Shown here: positions 12,601 through 23,839 of the stretch, in pieces | Layout: each line of letters begins with the position of its first letter | How positions within the stretch are numbered: position 1 is the stretch's first letter | NCBI GenBank assembly: GCA_964036045.1 | Contig: OZ038381.1 | Coordinates: forward strand, 110,596,922 to 110,660,921 | Length of the DNA stretch: 64,000 bases | Direction: 5' to 3' | From: Eutreptiella sp. 'Long Island Sound 2002' | Taxonomy: Eukaryota; Euglenozoa; Euglenophyceae; Eutreptiales; Eutreptiaceae | Program-made: the position numbers and the translations under genes | Notes under the pieces: model-generated | What the model saw: only the letters and a program-made list of their open reading frames with translations | The model's database searches: none | Told to the model about the DNA's origin: nothing

Positions 12601-13016
12601 GTGGAAGCCATCCTGGCGGAGGTGTACGGCGTGCAGTCAACCAGCCAGGCGAACGCAGCTCGCAAGCGGAAGGAGCCGCGCCGCTGGGGTACACCGCTAC
12701 TGTCATTCCGCGAGTACCGCGAGAAACAGGGCGGACCAGACAGCAAGGGCGGCTGCTATCTCTGCTACGGGCAGAATTGTGATCATCGCCATGATCACAC
12801 ACGCTGCGAGGTGAACAAGAGGGCAAAGCGCAGTACTTTCAGCGACACCCTGACAAGGTTCCGCAGCGTCACCAGCGAGGCGGCCGTGATCTCCGCCAAC
12901 ATTGTCAGATCGGCGCCGACGGGGAGCGCTACGCCCAGTTGATGGTGGAGATTGAAGAGCTGCGGAACCAGCTTGCCACCAGCAAGCCGCAGGGATCTTC
13001 TGGGCCCAAGGCCTAG
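9591..13016 (+). pseudogene. gag: E1 gag (broken)
   Basis: Gag would form the particle core. From ATG 9591, inside the LTR, the frame stays open to TAG at 10191 and continues in the same frame to about 11150. This part has a charged helical segment around 9900-10120 and another near 10760-10940. A frame change then leads through a His/Gln-rich tract (about 11190-11250) to further stops (TAG 11723, TAG about 11857, TAA about 11906). A capsid-like region follows (11953-12450), then a block containing SFREYR and an unusual knuckle C-x2-C-x10-H-x2-C (about 12752-12810). Compared with E2, the UAG codons at 11723 and 11857 replace Trp and Glu positions, so they look like decay. The frame that ends at UAG 13014-13016 is the same as that of the protease. 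Confidence 0.8.
9659..9670 (+). promoter_or_regulatory. E1 primer-binding site (initiator-Met tRNA)
   Basis: TGGTAGCAGAGG abuts the LTR end without a spacer. It is the complement of a tRNA 3' end CCUCUGCUACCA, which matches the known 3' end of animal-type initiator-Met tRNA. The same 12-mer stands at the equivalent place in E2 and E3. Confidence 0.9.
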
Positions 13017-14156
13017 AGAGACCCCAATGGCAACGGGTCTCCACAGCCGGGGATCCCATGCTCTCCAGATCAGGAGAACACCCCCTTCCCACGCGTGACT
13101 GTGTGCGAAAGCGCACTGCATGTGGATGAAGCCACTGCAGGGCTCGAGACACGACCCAAGCAGTACTGCCTGCCCAGCCGGATCACAGAGATCCTGATGA
13201 ACCCGACCATTCTCAAGTTGCATGCGATACGCCAGGTTGGCAAACATCGCCAGTTGCATCTCAGGGTCCGTGGGGTAAGCAGTGCCGGCAAGGAGGGGAT
13301 CTTCCAGATACTTGTGGATACCGGGGCTCAGGTGAGCCTGGTGCGCAGGGGACTGGTGAGTTCCCGATCCCTGCGGCGCAGCGCTGCGCCGGTCACCCTC
13401 AGAGTGGCCAATGGCGAGATCTCGGAAGATGGACTCAACGGGGCCCAGATCAGCCTGGAGTTCATCCGCCAAGAGCAGCTGTCGCGCTCAGATCTTGCTC
13501 ACAAACACCATATCAAGGGGTTGTTCCAAGAGGCTGACCTGCCGGAGTGGGACATGATAATGGGGTTCGACTTCTTGCACAACGCCCACGCCGGGGTCCT
13601 TCCGCACAGGCGCACCTTGCTTGTCAAGGAGGCTGACAAGATCAGCTGGCTGAGCACCTCCATCGAGCCTCAGGCGTCCCCGTTGGAGCCAGCAGAGCGG
13701 GACGTCTTGGCTCAGGCTGTGAGGAGCGTGTCAACAAGACCCCCCACAGCCGACATTGAGGACGAGTACGGGCTGTCTGAGGCCGCCTCTCACATGGCAC
13801 TTGGAGAGCTCGGAATAGGCACCCCTCAGGTGGACATACTGGGCAGTGGGGCGCTGCGGAAATGTCGCAGGGTCTGGACCAAGGAGGACAATCGGTGGAA
13901 CTGTGGTTGGAGCAGCAATCTCTGGGATCTGCTGTGCATCCATGCCCGACGTGGCTCTTCGGAGCGCGTCGTGGCAAAGATTGCCCGTGGCCGCGCCCGA
14001 GGTGTCGTGACTATTCCCTCGTGGGAGATCGAGGACGCCAAGGACGCCCCCTGGGTGCAGGATCTGAGGTGCATGACCCTAATCCACACCCAACTCCCAT
14101 CGGCGGAGGACATCTTCGTGGACGCCCAGGGAAGCCCGTTGCCACCGCCTGCCTAG
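13017..14156 (+). pseudogene. E1 protease and inter-domain region
   Basis: Open from directly after the gag UAG to TAG 14154-14156. The retropepsin signature L-V-D-T-G-A-Q lies at about 13312-13335, and the later W-D-M-I-M-G-F-D-F block (about 13549-13575) is the usual hydrophobic-Gly partner motif. The C-terminal third (about 13840-14130) resembles the domain found at the same place in E2 and E4 (RVVAKI..A-G-V..IP) but lacks the NPPF motif seen in E4. The open reading frame itself is intact; I call it a pseudogene because the neighbouring pol parts are dead. The frame then breaks before RT. Confidence 0.8.
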
Positions 14157-16529
14157 GGTTGGACCACCACAGTCGCATACGTGGGTGGGTCTCTGGCGCA
14201 CCCCAATTGCGACAAGGGGATATCCTCCATCACGGCGAGGGTGCAGGGGAGGGATGCACCATTATGGATCGTCCACACCGCAGCATCAGCCGCATCATGG
14301 CCCTACCGGTGCGGTATGTGGAGGAGATAGCCGATGGGTGGTATTGCCCTCCGGCGATGACACAAGATGCCCTATCACCGGATGAGCTGGAGATGGTGTG
14401 TGGGTACATGTCAAGTCCCATGCACCTGGGGGTCCCATCCAAGGGACCGCCTGCCAAGTCCTGGTGGGAAGACCCCGCGCTCCATACGGGACGCTTCACG
14501 AAGAACAAGTTTGTGGCGTCTGTGTTGGAGCACTGCGCGAACCAGGACGAGCCAGCCGGGTCGAATCCGCCAACGTGGGCCCACACAACCCCACCACCAA
14601 CCACAGCCCGCAGCCAATGGTCGCCAAAATTTGCAAGCGGGAGTCATGACCCGCGAAGACAATGGCCGCGAGACGTGGGTGCCGGACTCAGGGAAGCCAG
14701 AGTCAAGGCACACGGCGGTGAGTTCGGTGGTCAACGTGCCCAAGGAGGCTAAATTGCTGGCAGACCACCCCGAGTACAAGGCCAAGATGGAGGTGATTTT
14801 CAAGGTCTATGGTGACGTCCTGAGCGGCAAGCCCTGCCAAAACCCTCCTGTGAGGGGGGCGTTCGGTGAGGCCACGATACCCCTGAAGCAGGGATATCGG
14901 CCCGTACACCACCGCGACTTCCAGATGAAGGGACAACGGGAGCAGGCAATGATCAAGGTCCTGAAAGAGTTCATTGCGCAAGGGTGGACAGAGCCATGCT
15001 CGAGCGAGTGGGCCTCCCCCTTCTTTGTCGTCCCCAAGAAGGTGGCGGGGGAGTGGTGGCTGGTCATGGACTACCTTGATCTGAACTCGGAGTCCCAACA
15101 CGACGCCTACTCCCTGCCCCTCATCGACATCCACCTGCAAAAACAGCAGCGCAAGCGGATCCTCAGCGTCCTCGACCTCAAGCATGGGTGTCACCAGATG
15201 CCCCTGGCGAAGAGCCCTCCCTACGCCACCGCCAGGTCGACCCCCCTTGGGCTAATGCGCTGGAAAGTGATGCCCATGGGGGTGAAGAGCGGCAAAGCCC
15301 AGTTCCAGCGCATGACGGAGGATCTTCTGTGAGACCTGGACTGCACAGATCCGTTTCCGGACAACATCATTGACTCCAGCGGGACATCGAATATGAAGGG
15401 TGAGGAGCTGATCGAAGCCCACTTCGTCGATCTCTGCAAAGTTGTCGAAGTCCTCCGTAAGCACCAGCTGACATGCAACGGCGCGAAGACTGTCCTCTTC
15501 GCCACAGGTGTGGAACTCGCGGGTCAGGTTGTGGGCCATGGGCTCTGCCGCCCCATTGCAGGGAAGCTGGCGCCCCGCGTCCACTGGGAACGGCCCAAGA
15601 ACATCACACAGATGAGGGCGTTCCTGGGGTCGTGCAACTACTACTCAGCGTACGTTCACATCTACGCTGAGCATGCAGCCCCTGTGACCAAGCAGTTGCA
15701 AGTGGGCCGTGAAGATCGCAAGAAGGGAAGCAAGAAAGCCCTAGCCTGGACCCCTGAGTCGGAGAATGCCTTTGATGACATGAAGGCCGCCCTGCTCAAG
15801 CCCCTCAGCCTGCACCTTCTGAATCCTGACACGAGGTTTGTACTCAGGACCGATGCCTCAGACTAGGAGGTCGGTGCGGTCCTGGAGCAGCTTCAGGAGG
15901 ATGGGAGCCATGTCCCAGTGGCGTTCTGGGGTATTGTTCTGGCCGCAGGTCAGCGACGGACATGGACACCGTGTGAGAAGGAGGCATATGCCATCCTGTG
16001 CGCCCTAGGTAAGTTGGCAGGTCACAACGGACTCCGGCCAGTGACGGTATGCACTGACCATCAGTCGCTGCAGTCCTGGCACAAGGAGCATGTGGACACA
16101 CCATGGGGTCCAGACGCTCGTCACGCCCGATGGCATGAAACACTGGCAAAATTTGACCTGACAGTAGTGTATGTGCCGGGCCGTCTCAACACACAGGCAG
16201 ATTGCCTGAGCCGGTGGGCATACCCCGCCTCCAAGGGTACTGGCGGACATCTTCATGCATGGGAACAAAGCCGAGACAGCCGAAGCCAAGCGCATCATCG
16301 CGTCGGAGGAGCGCTTGGAGCGTGGAGACGCTCATTGCTTCGTTGTCATGGCCCACAGGGCAGAGAGGGCCCCAGAGGAGCGGACAGCGGCCCTTACCAA
16401 ACGGGAGACCTCAGTGGCTCGCGAGAGGCAAGTGGCCCGAGAGGGGCGGCTTCTGAACATAAAGGCAGCCCCCCTAAGTTCGTGTCTGGCAGAGGACTCG
16501 GAAGAGGACTACTGTTGGGAAGCAAGCTC
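14157..16529 (+). pseudogene. pol: E1 reverse transcriptase and RNase H (broken)
   Basis: A linker (14185-14650) precedes an RT that begins around 14700. Recognisable RT blocks are SEWASPFFVVPKK, a degenerate DYLDLN block, YSLPLID, LDLKHGCHQMPL and the KVMPMGVK block. The frame is interrupted by TGA at 15330-15332, and the catalytic box reads PFPDNII where FVDDII is expected, so the two adjacent aspartates are lost. RT thumb and RNase H follow in the same frame (RTDASD, TAG at 15864 in place of a Tyr codon, EKEAYAIL, VCTDHQSLQSW, LNTQADCLSRWA). The frame shifts near 16220 and is cut at 16529 by E2. The gene resumes at 29198. Confidence 0.88.
16525..16529 (+). other. E2 target site duplication, left copy (AGCTC)
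   Basis: AGCTC immediately before the E2 5' LTR matches AGCTC at 29193-29197 immediately after the 3' LTR. This is the 5-bp size typical of Ty3/gypsy integration. Confidence 0.9.
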
Positions 16530-18412
16530 TGAAGCCGTTTCGGACCCCTGTGGCCATCTTGGGGTCACTTGGGGTGTGTATCTATGTGCCGGCAAGCCGC
16601 CATTGGCTGATATCATACTCTCCCGTCCACCTGAACTAACCCGACGTGATAGTGTGATAGGTTTAGCCATTCCGGCTACGAGCGGCCATATTCAGTACCG
16701 AGGCGCCGCCAGCGGAGATTTATATATCGGAATATCAGGAATCAACAGGGTTTTATTATCATAATGTTTCCGTAATTCTTCAGCTTTTCGTTCTGATGGT
16801 CAATGTATCGGCGACTGTCAGTTGGCTCGCGATTTTGCGTTAAGCGATTGGTTAATTGTTATTTCCAGATATTTTGGCGGATACTCCGTTGAAGGGTCAG
16901 ATTTCATCAGCAAAGGGTTCGTTGCTTCCGCAATTTTCTAAATAAGCACTCGAAATTTTAATCTGAATTTTTCGCGATGTCGAAATCGGATTTTCGACTT
17001 CGACATCGCCGCACTTGATTTGGACTTCTTCGAGTGGTCATACTCCTTTCCCTATGCCCGAATCAGGTTTCCCTTATACTTGCCACCCATTTGACTTGGA
17101 GATATAAGGGAAACAAAAGTGAATCGTGGGACGACTTTGAAGGACTATGTCTACGCGTGAGTGTGAGGAAAGAGAATAAGGAAGGTTGGGTTGCAAACGC
17201 CTTGGTCTCAACTTAATTTGGAAAGCATCAGGAGCCTTTGGTGTGTACACATGCCCGATATAGCAAGGGATAATGGTCAAGAGGGTATAAAGTGATATAT
17301 AACTCTTGGACCGTGCAACCGAACATTTTATTGTGACTTTCGAGTGTACCGCAGGAGTGTTGGGGTTGCATAGCAACTTTCCTTGGGTTCCTACGTATTT
17401 TTAACGTGAAGTTATGTCAATGGAGGGACATGGCATATCATGGTGGGAGCCATATTTTGAGGGTATGTGTTGTATGCATGGTATATGTTTGATATGCTCA
17501 CGCCCATGTTATATATCTTCGTGTGGCCGAAGAGATGGGGAGCCATACGTGACAAGGGCTCTCAAGATCATGGGCTGACTTGAACAGTGCGTGGCGCCCA
17601 TATCCGAAGGGGTCTTGAGGGTAAAGTGGGGATGTACATGGGCATTGACCTTTGGTCTATATCCTCCATGAATACTAGGCTTCGATTCCATGCATGCTTT
17701 GAGCCTTCGGATAAGTAGTAACTTCAATTTTGAGCATATATTTGATATATGGCCAATATGGTGTGAATTGGCAGTTTTTTGACATGTTATGAGTTGAAAC
17801 TCATAGGTCATTTCTCTAAGCCCATTCGACTCCAAGTCCAACCAAGGTTATGTCAGGGTAGGGCATGGTCCTGAGTGTCACTCTAGGCCATGACACGCCA
17901 CCTCCCCTATGGGGCTAGGATTGAGAGGCTTGGGGATGAACACATTTTCGGGGTTTGTGTATTGACTTGTGACACATGGCATTCAGCTATCTCATTTGAC
18001 CTGGTTCAGGGCAATATGTTGGTGAGTCAGAGGGAAGGTCTTGAGTCCAAGGAATGAGGGGTTTATGGCTGTGAATGTGTATGTTAACCTCTTTCCCCAA
18101 CTTTGCTTTATTTGTGTTCATATGCCAATTTCAGGGCTTTCTTCCTTGGTGCAATTCTTGTACATGCCCGCCATCGTGAGACAATCGATGTGCTGAACGG
18201 AAGCCCGCAGCCTGATTTGAATTGTGAATTGGGTTGTTGCTGTATTTGTGGGATCTGGTTGCCATTCAAGGTTGAGGGAGGATTTTATTTTCTATATTTT
18301 TGGATCTGGAACCTTGGATATTGAGCAATGCAATCGTTGATCAGGAGCAAATCGGCAGGGGTTACAGGCGGAAGGGGCACAGCGGGGGCCGGTCCTGGTA
18401 GGGACCTTCTTT
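16530..18412 (+). repeat. E2 5' LTR
   Basis: 1,883 bp, starting TGAAGCC and ending ACCTTCTTT; the terminus is set by the AGCTC duplication rather than by a canonical CA. It matches 26837-29192 except for a 474-bp block missing after 17560. A TTTATATAT stretch at 16719-16728 is a possible TATA element (weak evidence). An ATG at 18328, 85 bases before the LTR end, opens the gag frame. Confidence 0.93.
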
Positions 18413-21382
18413 ATGGTAGCAGAGGCTTACCTGCTGCCCCTACCTACCGCCGACCCGGGGACTTGGGCCCTCATGAGCCCTGCCCAAGTACGCCCCAGGT
18501 GCGTATTGTGGACTCGGTGGAGACCACGCCGGAGATTGGAGCCATAGACGAACCGAGACGTTCAAGAGCATGGCGAACTCCGGAAGTTGAAGCCCGAAGA
18601 GAAGTACGACATTCGGGAAGAGGAGGACGTGACATGGAGGACCTGGTCTCCATGTGCGAGCGTCGCTGCCGAAAGGCATGCAACCTCCGCTCCGCCGCGG
18701 AGAACTCTGATGAGGCCTGCCATTCAGGCAGCAGTGGAGGACGGGCCCGGCGCTACCGGAAGCGCGGGTCACCCAAGTCCGCGACAAGGGACGCCGGGGC
18801 TATGGACACGGACCCCAGCCCGGTCAGGCTGTGGGAATCCGAAGGGCACACCCGCGCCGATCGCCAGGGCGCATACAGCCCCCGAGCCCGCCCTGCAGCA
18901 CGACGCCGAGGGCTTGGAGAGGCCAGCCAGGGCCCGGACGGCACCTGTGCCCCGGCACACGGGACCAGGAACGGACGCCGTAGGCGATACGCCCATGGGC
19001 GATGAGTCTGAGGTGCCGGGAACCGCGGGTTGCGCTGAATCCGGCGGAAAGCACGCTGCGTGCCACTGCGAGCACGTGTCCTTCCTCATGGGCAAGTACC
19101 CGAAGATGGGGATGGACGCCATCGTGCATCGCCTTGACCGCCTGGACAACGTCAAGGACGGTCTACAGGAGGACGTCGCGGGGATCCTGGACGACCAGTC
19201 GGCCGCGGAGAACCACATGGAGGAGCTGCGAGCAGATCAGCCCCGGTACCGGGAGAATCTGGAGCTGGCCCTGCAGAAGCAGCAGCAAGTGGTGGACGGC
19301 CTCCTCCACTTAGTGGAGGACATGTCGGGACGCCTGAAAAGGCTAGAGGAGCGACAGCCCCTCGCCTCGGGTCCGGAGCTCCCGGCAAAGCCGGCCGCGG
19401 TAGAGCTGGTGGAGCGGGTTAAGACCCTCAGGAGCGCCATGGAGAAACCCATGGGCGGCCCTGCAGAGGCACCATACGCGCCTCCGCGTGTTGACCCGGG
19501 TGCGCTGCCGTTTGTTCCCATGTTCAGCGAATCCACAATGCTCGGGGAACACACGGCACCGGCTGGGTCCATGCGGGAACGGCACGTAACCACGGACCCG
19601 AGGAGCCTGACGGTACAGATGTCCCATGCCGCCCAGGATGTACCGATCACGACGAACATGGTAGTTTATGCGGAAGAGAAGATCGAGAACCATACCATGC
19701 AGGGGCGAACCATGGGAAGCGCCGACGGACATGGTCGAGGTCATCCAGGCGGAAACCTGTGGGCGAAGGACCCCAATACGGGGATATGGACGGCCGATGG
19801 AGCAAATCCTTCCCGCATTCCAAACCCCATGGGTTCAGGCCCAACTGGACCGCACTCCATGGAGGAGAGGGATGTACGGGGAGTGTACTCACACCCCCCG
19901 GCCACAGGTAGTATCCGTCTCGGTGGAGTGGTGGCTGGAGACGTCGGAGACGCCATCAGGATTGACGACCTCAGGGGAATCTAAATCCCCTACTACGATG
20001 GCAGCCCCTCCAACCTGGATGACTTCATCCTGGATTGGGAGGATTTCGCCGAGGAGGTTGTCGGCGAGATGCGGGGAGTGCTGCGGGACAAGTGGGTGTG
20101 CCGGACATTCCCACACCGGCTGGCGCAGGACCTGAAGGAGGAGCTGCGGGATCAGATCCGAGAAGGATTGATCCGTACGGAGCAGGCCTGCCTTCAGTGG
20201 CTGGAGGACGAGGAGCGGGTGGACGCTCCGAACCAAAAGCTGGAGGACCTGTGGTCCATTCCGCTGCCGCTGGACCGCGGTGAGTTGCGGGTCCGGGAGT
20301 GGAACAGGTATCTGCGGAAGTACCGCAGATGCCTCAAGCTGGTGGAGGACTGGAACGAGGCCAGCGAGATCCGCCACCTCCTGAAGGACGTCCTCCCGGG
20401 CAACTGGAAGAGGAGAGTGGAGGACGAGGAGAAGAAGCGCGCGAAGAAGCGCGTGGCGGTGAGGATTATGGCGGCGGAGGATACCCATGCGGGTATCATG
20501 GAGTTCTTCAGGAGGAACCTGGGCGAACCCAACCGGATGTTGGGCCTGAAGAACGCCGTGTACGTGGAGGTATTTGGGGACTCCATGGGGCAAAGGTTGC
20601 TGCGCCTCAACAACGTGGAGTGGAGGCGCGTGGAGCCGCTGAGGATGCAAGTCATCTTCGCCCGCATGAGCCTTGACGAGATCGTGAAGTACATCACGGT
20701 GGAGTTGAAGCTCAATGCGAAGAACGAGGCCCACGTGCAGGATCGACATGGTCATGGACAACGAGGCCACCGGGAAGACCGCCATCATCGGGAGATCCAG
20801 GAGGACACGGCCAACTCCGCGGAGGATGGTAGTGGAAGTGGCCAAGACCACTGGTCCCGGGAGGAGCACGAGGAGGCCCATTTCTTCGCGTTTGTGGCGC
20901 ACAACGTGAAGAACAATGGGCAGGATCGATCCAGATGGAGCCGGGCGGGACCAAGGGGCAAAGAGCCAAGGAGGATCGGGAACCCACCGCTCTCATTCCG
21001 GGAGTACAGGTCGCAGCATGACGGGTGCTGGGTCTGTTATGGCAAGGGAAACAACCATGCACACGACCACCGTCAGTGCAAGGTGTATGAGGCGGACAAG
21101 AAGGCCTACTTCGCCGCCCACCCCGAGAAGAAGCCCAAGGAGCAGCGGATTTCCGATTGGAAGGCTAAGGGCGGAGACGGGGGAAAAGGCCAAGGCAAAG
21201 GCCAAGGAAAAGGCGGAGGAAGTGGCTATGGTGGTGGACCTGGCCAAGACCGACGAGTGTGGTCGATCGAGAAGGTTGCTGAGGACATGTTGAGGACGTT
21301 GGAGGAACTCAAAGCCCAGCAACGTGGTGGACAAAGTCCTGGCGGATCGCAGCCGGAAGGGGCTGAGGGAAGCCAAGTCTAG
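18328..21382 (+). pseudogene. gag: E2 gag (one frame change, one premature stop)
   Basis: The ORF that opens at ATG 18328 in the LTR reads across the PBS and runs to 19005. The main gag frame (18587-21382) overlaps it, so an indel between about 18.6 and 18.9 kb is likely. The main frame contains a strong coiled coil (about 19090-19350, heptads of Leu/Val with Glu/Lys/Arg), a Pro/Gly/Met-rich linker, TAA at 19982-19984, and a capsid-like helical domain (about 19985-20720). A charged His/Glu/Gly segment and the block PLSFREYR lead to a knuckle of form C-x2-C-x10-H-x2-C (about 21025-21080). A Lys/Gly tail follows. The frame ends at UAG 21380-21382 and pol continues in exactly the same frame. Confidence 0.85.
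18414..18425 (+). promoter_or_regulatory. E2 primer-binding site (initiator-Met tRNA)
   Basis: TGGTAGCAGAGG, one base after the LTR end; identical to the PBS of E1 and E3. Confidence 0.9.
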
Positions 21383-23839
21383 AGGAGCCCCCACGGGAGT
21401 GGGACCTCGGAGGTCTCTCCTCCGAAAATCAGTGGAATCCCAGAGAAAGCAAAGGCACATCGGGTGCCAAAGAAGGCTCCGCAAGAGCCAAAACCACTGA
21501 GTTTCGCCACTCCCAACCCCTGGAGCGCCCTGCCAAGGGAAGTACATGTGGGTACGGGACATGGCAAGAAGGAAGGAGCGACCACGGAGAGCCCCGTGGA
21601 CGGGCAGGACCAACCCAAGATCTACACCATCCGTGACCATACCCTTGAAGTCCTGATGCACCCGGACGTGCTAGAGTTGCATGCCGTGAGAGTCGTCCAT
21701 ACACCTCATGGCGACGAGCGGCAGTTGCACTTGAAAGTGCGAGTACGGTGCGGGCGAGAGGAGAAGGTGGTGGATGTGTTGGTGGATACGGGTGCCCAGG
21801 TGAGCCTGGTCCGGAGAGGGTTGTTCAAGGAGGAACTCCTGCAGCCCAGCCGGAGACCGGTCCGCCTGAAGGTCGCCAACGGAGAGATTATGGGTGGTGG
21901 CACCCATGAGGCCACTATCAGTATGGAATTCTGGGAGCATGAGCGCTTGAACCGCCCTGATCAGGCGAAGAGAAGCACTCTATCCGGGAACTTCTATGTG
22001 GCCGACATTACTGATTGGGATATGATCATGGGGTACGACTTCATGGTGGCCAACGCCATTGGAGCCCTTCCCCATCGTGCAAAGCTGGTCCGGGAGGACG
22101 ATGAATGCCTCACATGGCTGTCTACGGATTATGCGTGCGGGTCATCCCAATCGAACGCTGAGGAAGAGGATCGGATCGTCCGAGCGGTGCAAGCTGTAGG
22201 TGCCAAGTCCAGAGGAGACCGCGGAGTTCAGCTCACGGACTATGGAATGGCGCCGCAGGTGTACGACAGGATGATCCAGACGCTGGGAGCCGAAGCGCCC
22301 GAGACGGATGCCCGAGATGCCCCACTTCTGCGGAAGTGTAGGAGGCATTGGCATCGAGGAGACTCAGCCTGGCACCGGCATTGGGGTTTGAAGGAGTGGG
22401 GACCCATGTATTGGCATGGCTCCCTGGACAATACCAGACGTACGGTGGAGAAGATCATCGCCGATAGGGCGAAGGGGATCCTGGTCATAACCGGCATAGG
22501 ATCCACCCCATGTCCGCTGGAGGGTCTCAAGTCGACGCTGGACTCCATCACCCTGAACGGGATGTCATTCGAGCCAGAGGAGGAGTTATTCATCGACGCC
22601 AAGGGTGTATCAATGCCCTCCCCGGGTCAAGCGTGGGGTACCAAGGCTTTCCTGGTGGATGGGGCGCAAGCCCAGCCCACGGGTGATGAAGCATTCATCC
22701 GTAGGGTGGAAGCGGTGCCCATGAAGGTCATGCTTGAGCCCAAGGAGGGGACGGATCAGCCAATTGATGGTATTGACGTCCTGTCCCACGCCGAGATCGA
22801 CGACGTCGTCAACTACATGCGGATGGGGATGCACGACCGGGTGGCAGCCAAGAAGAGGCGGGCCATGGTCACATCTCCGCATTGGTGGGATGACAAGATG
22901 TTGGTCACCGGCAAGTACGAGAAGGATGAGTTCGTGGCGAGGGTCATGGATCACATCGCGGACCAATACGATGGTCCGGTTGGGTCGGACCCACCAACGT
23001 GGGGTTTTCCAAGAGTGGGAACCGGTAGCGACGAGCACCAGCCCGAAGCCGCAAATTTTCGAAGATTATCGGTGGGAATCGCGACCCACGACGATGAAGA
23101 CGGCATATCAGACGAGGAGAAGTCGGACTCGGACCCAGAAGAGGCCTATACCGCAGTGCGGTCGGTTGTATCGATACCGAAGCAAGCGGTTGAAGAGGCC
23201 CAGGAGAACCCGAAGGTCGCCGAGCTGAAGGAGAGGCTGATCCATGCCTATCCGCGGCTATTCAGTGGCGTCGCCAACAAGAACCCTCCAGATCGTGGGA
23301 GATTTGGTACAGCGAAGATCAAGCTGAAGCCGAACCCGAAGATCTATCGTCATCGGGAGTACCAACTTCAGGGCGATCGGGCCGAGGCCATGAAGAAGCT
23401 GTTGGCCGAGTTCATTGAGCGGGGATGGATCGAACCCTCCGACAGTGAATGGGCCAGCCCAGCCTTCATCGTGCCCAAGAAGGAGAAGGGCGAATGGAGG
23501 TTGGTGGTGGATTACAGAGGTTTGAACGAGCAGACTGAGCATGACTCGTACTCGCTTCCCCTGATCGACTCCATCCTCCAAAAGCAACAGAAAAAGCGGA
23601 TTTTCACGGTGTTGGACCTGAAACACGGTTACCACCAGATGCCGCTACACCCGGACTCCAGGCCCTGCACAGCGATGTCGACGCCGCTGGGGCCCATGCA
23701 GTGGAAAGTGGTGCCTATGGGTGCCAGGAATGGCAACGCCGCTTTCCAGCGCATGATGGAGGACCTACTCGGTCCTGTCCGGGACTGTGCCGATCTCTTC
23801 GTGATGACATCATCATCAGGTCCGGCACGGAGAACATGA
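21383..23839 (+). pseudogene. pol: E2 pol, first part: protease, middle domain, RT fingers/palm
   Basis: In frame with gag after the UAG. The protease has L-V-D-T-G-A-Q (about 21779-21802) and W-D-M-I-M-G-Y-D-F (about 22016-22042). A middle domain (about 22330-22620) has the pattern RTVEKI..AKGILVI, comparable to E4's methyltransferase-like domain but with no NPPF. A spacer with acidic residues precedes RT: SEWASPAFIVPKK, WRLVVDYRGLN, YSLPLID, LDLKHGYHQMPL and WKVVPMG are all present. At 23798-23806 the frame reads through TTC GTG ATG where TTC GTN GAT GAC is expected. One base is missing exactly at the F-V-D-D catalytic box, and this frame ends at 23839. Confidence 0.92.
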
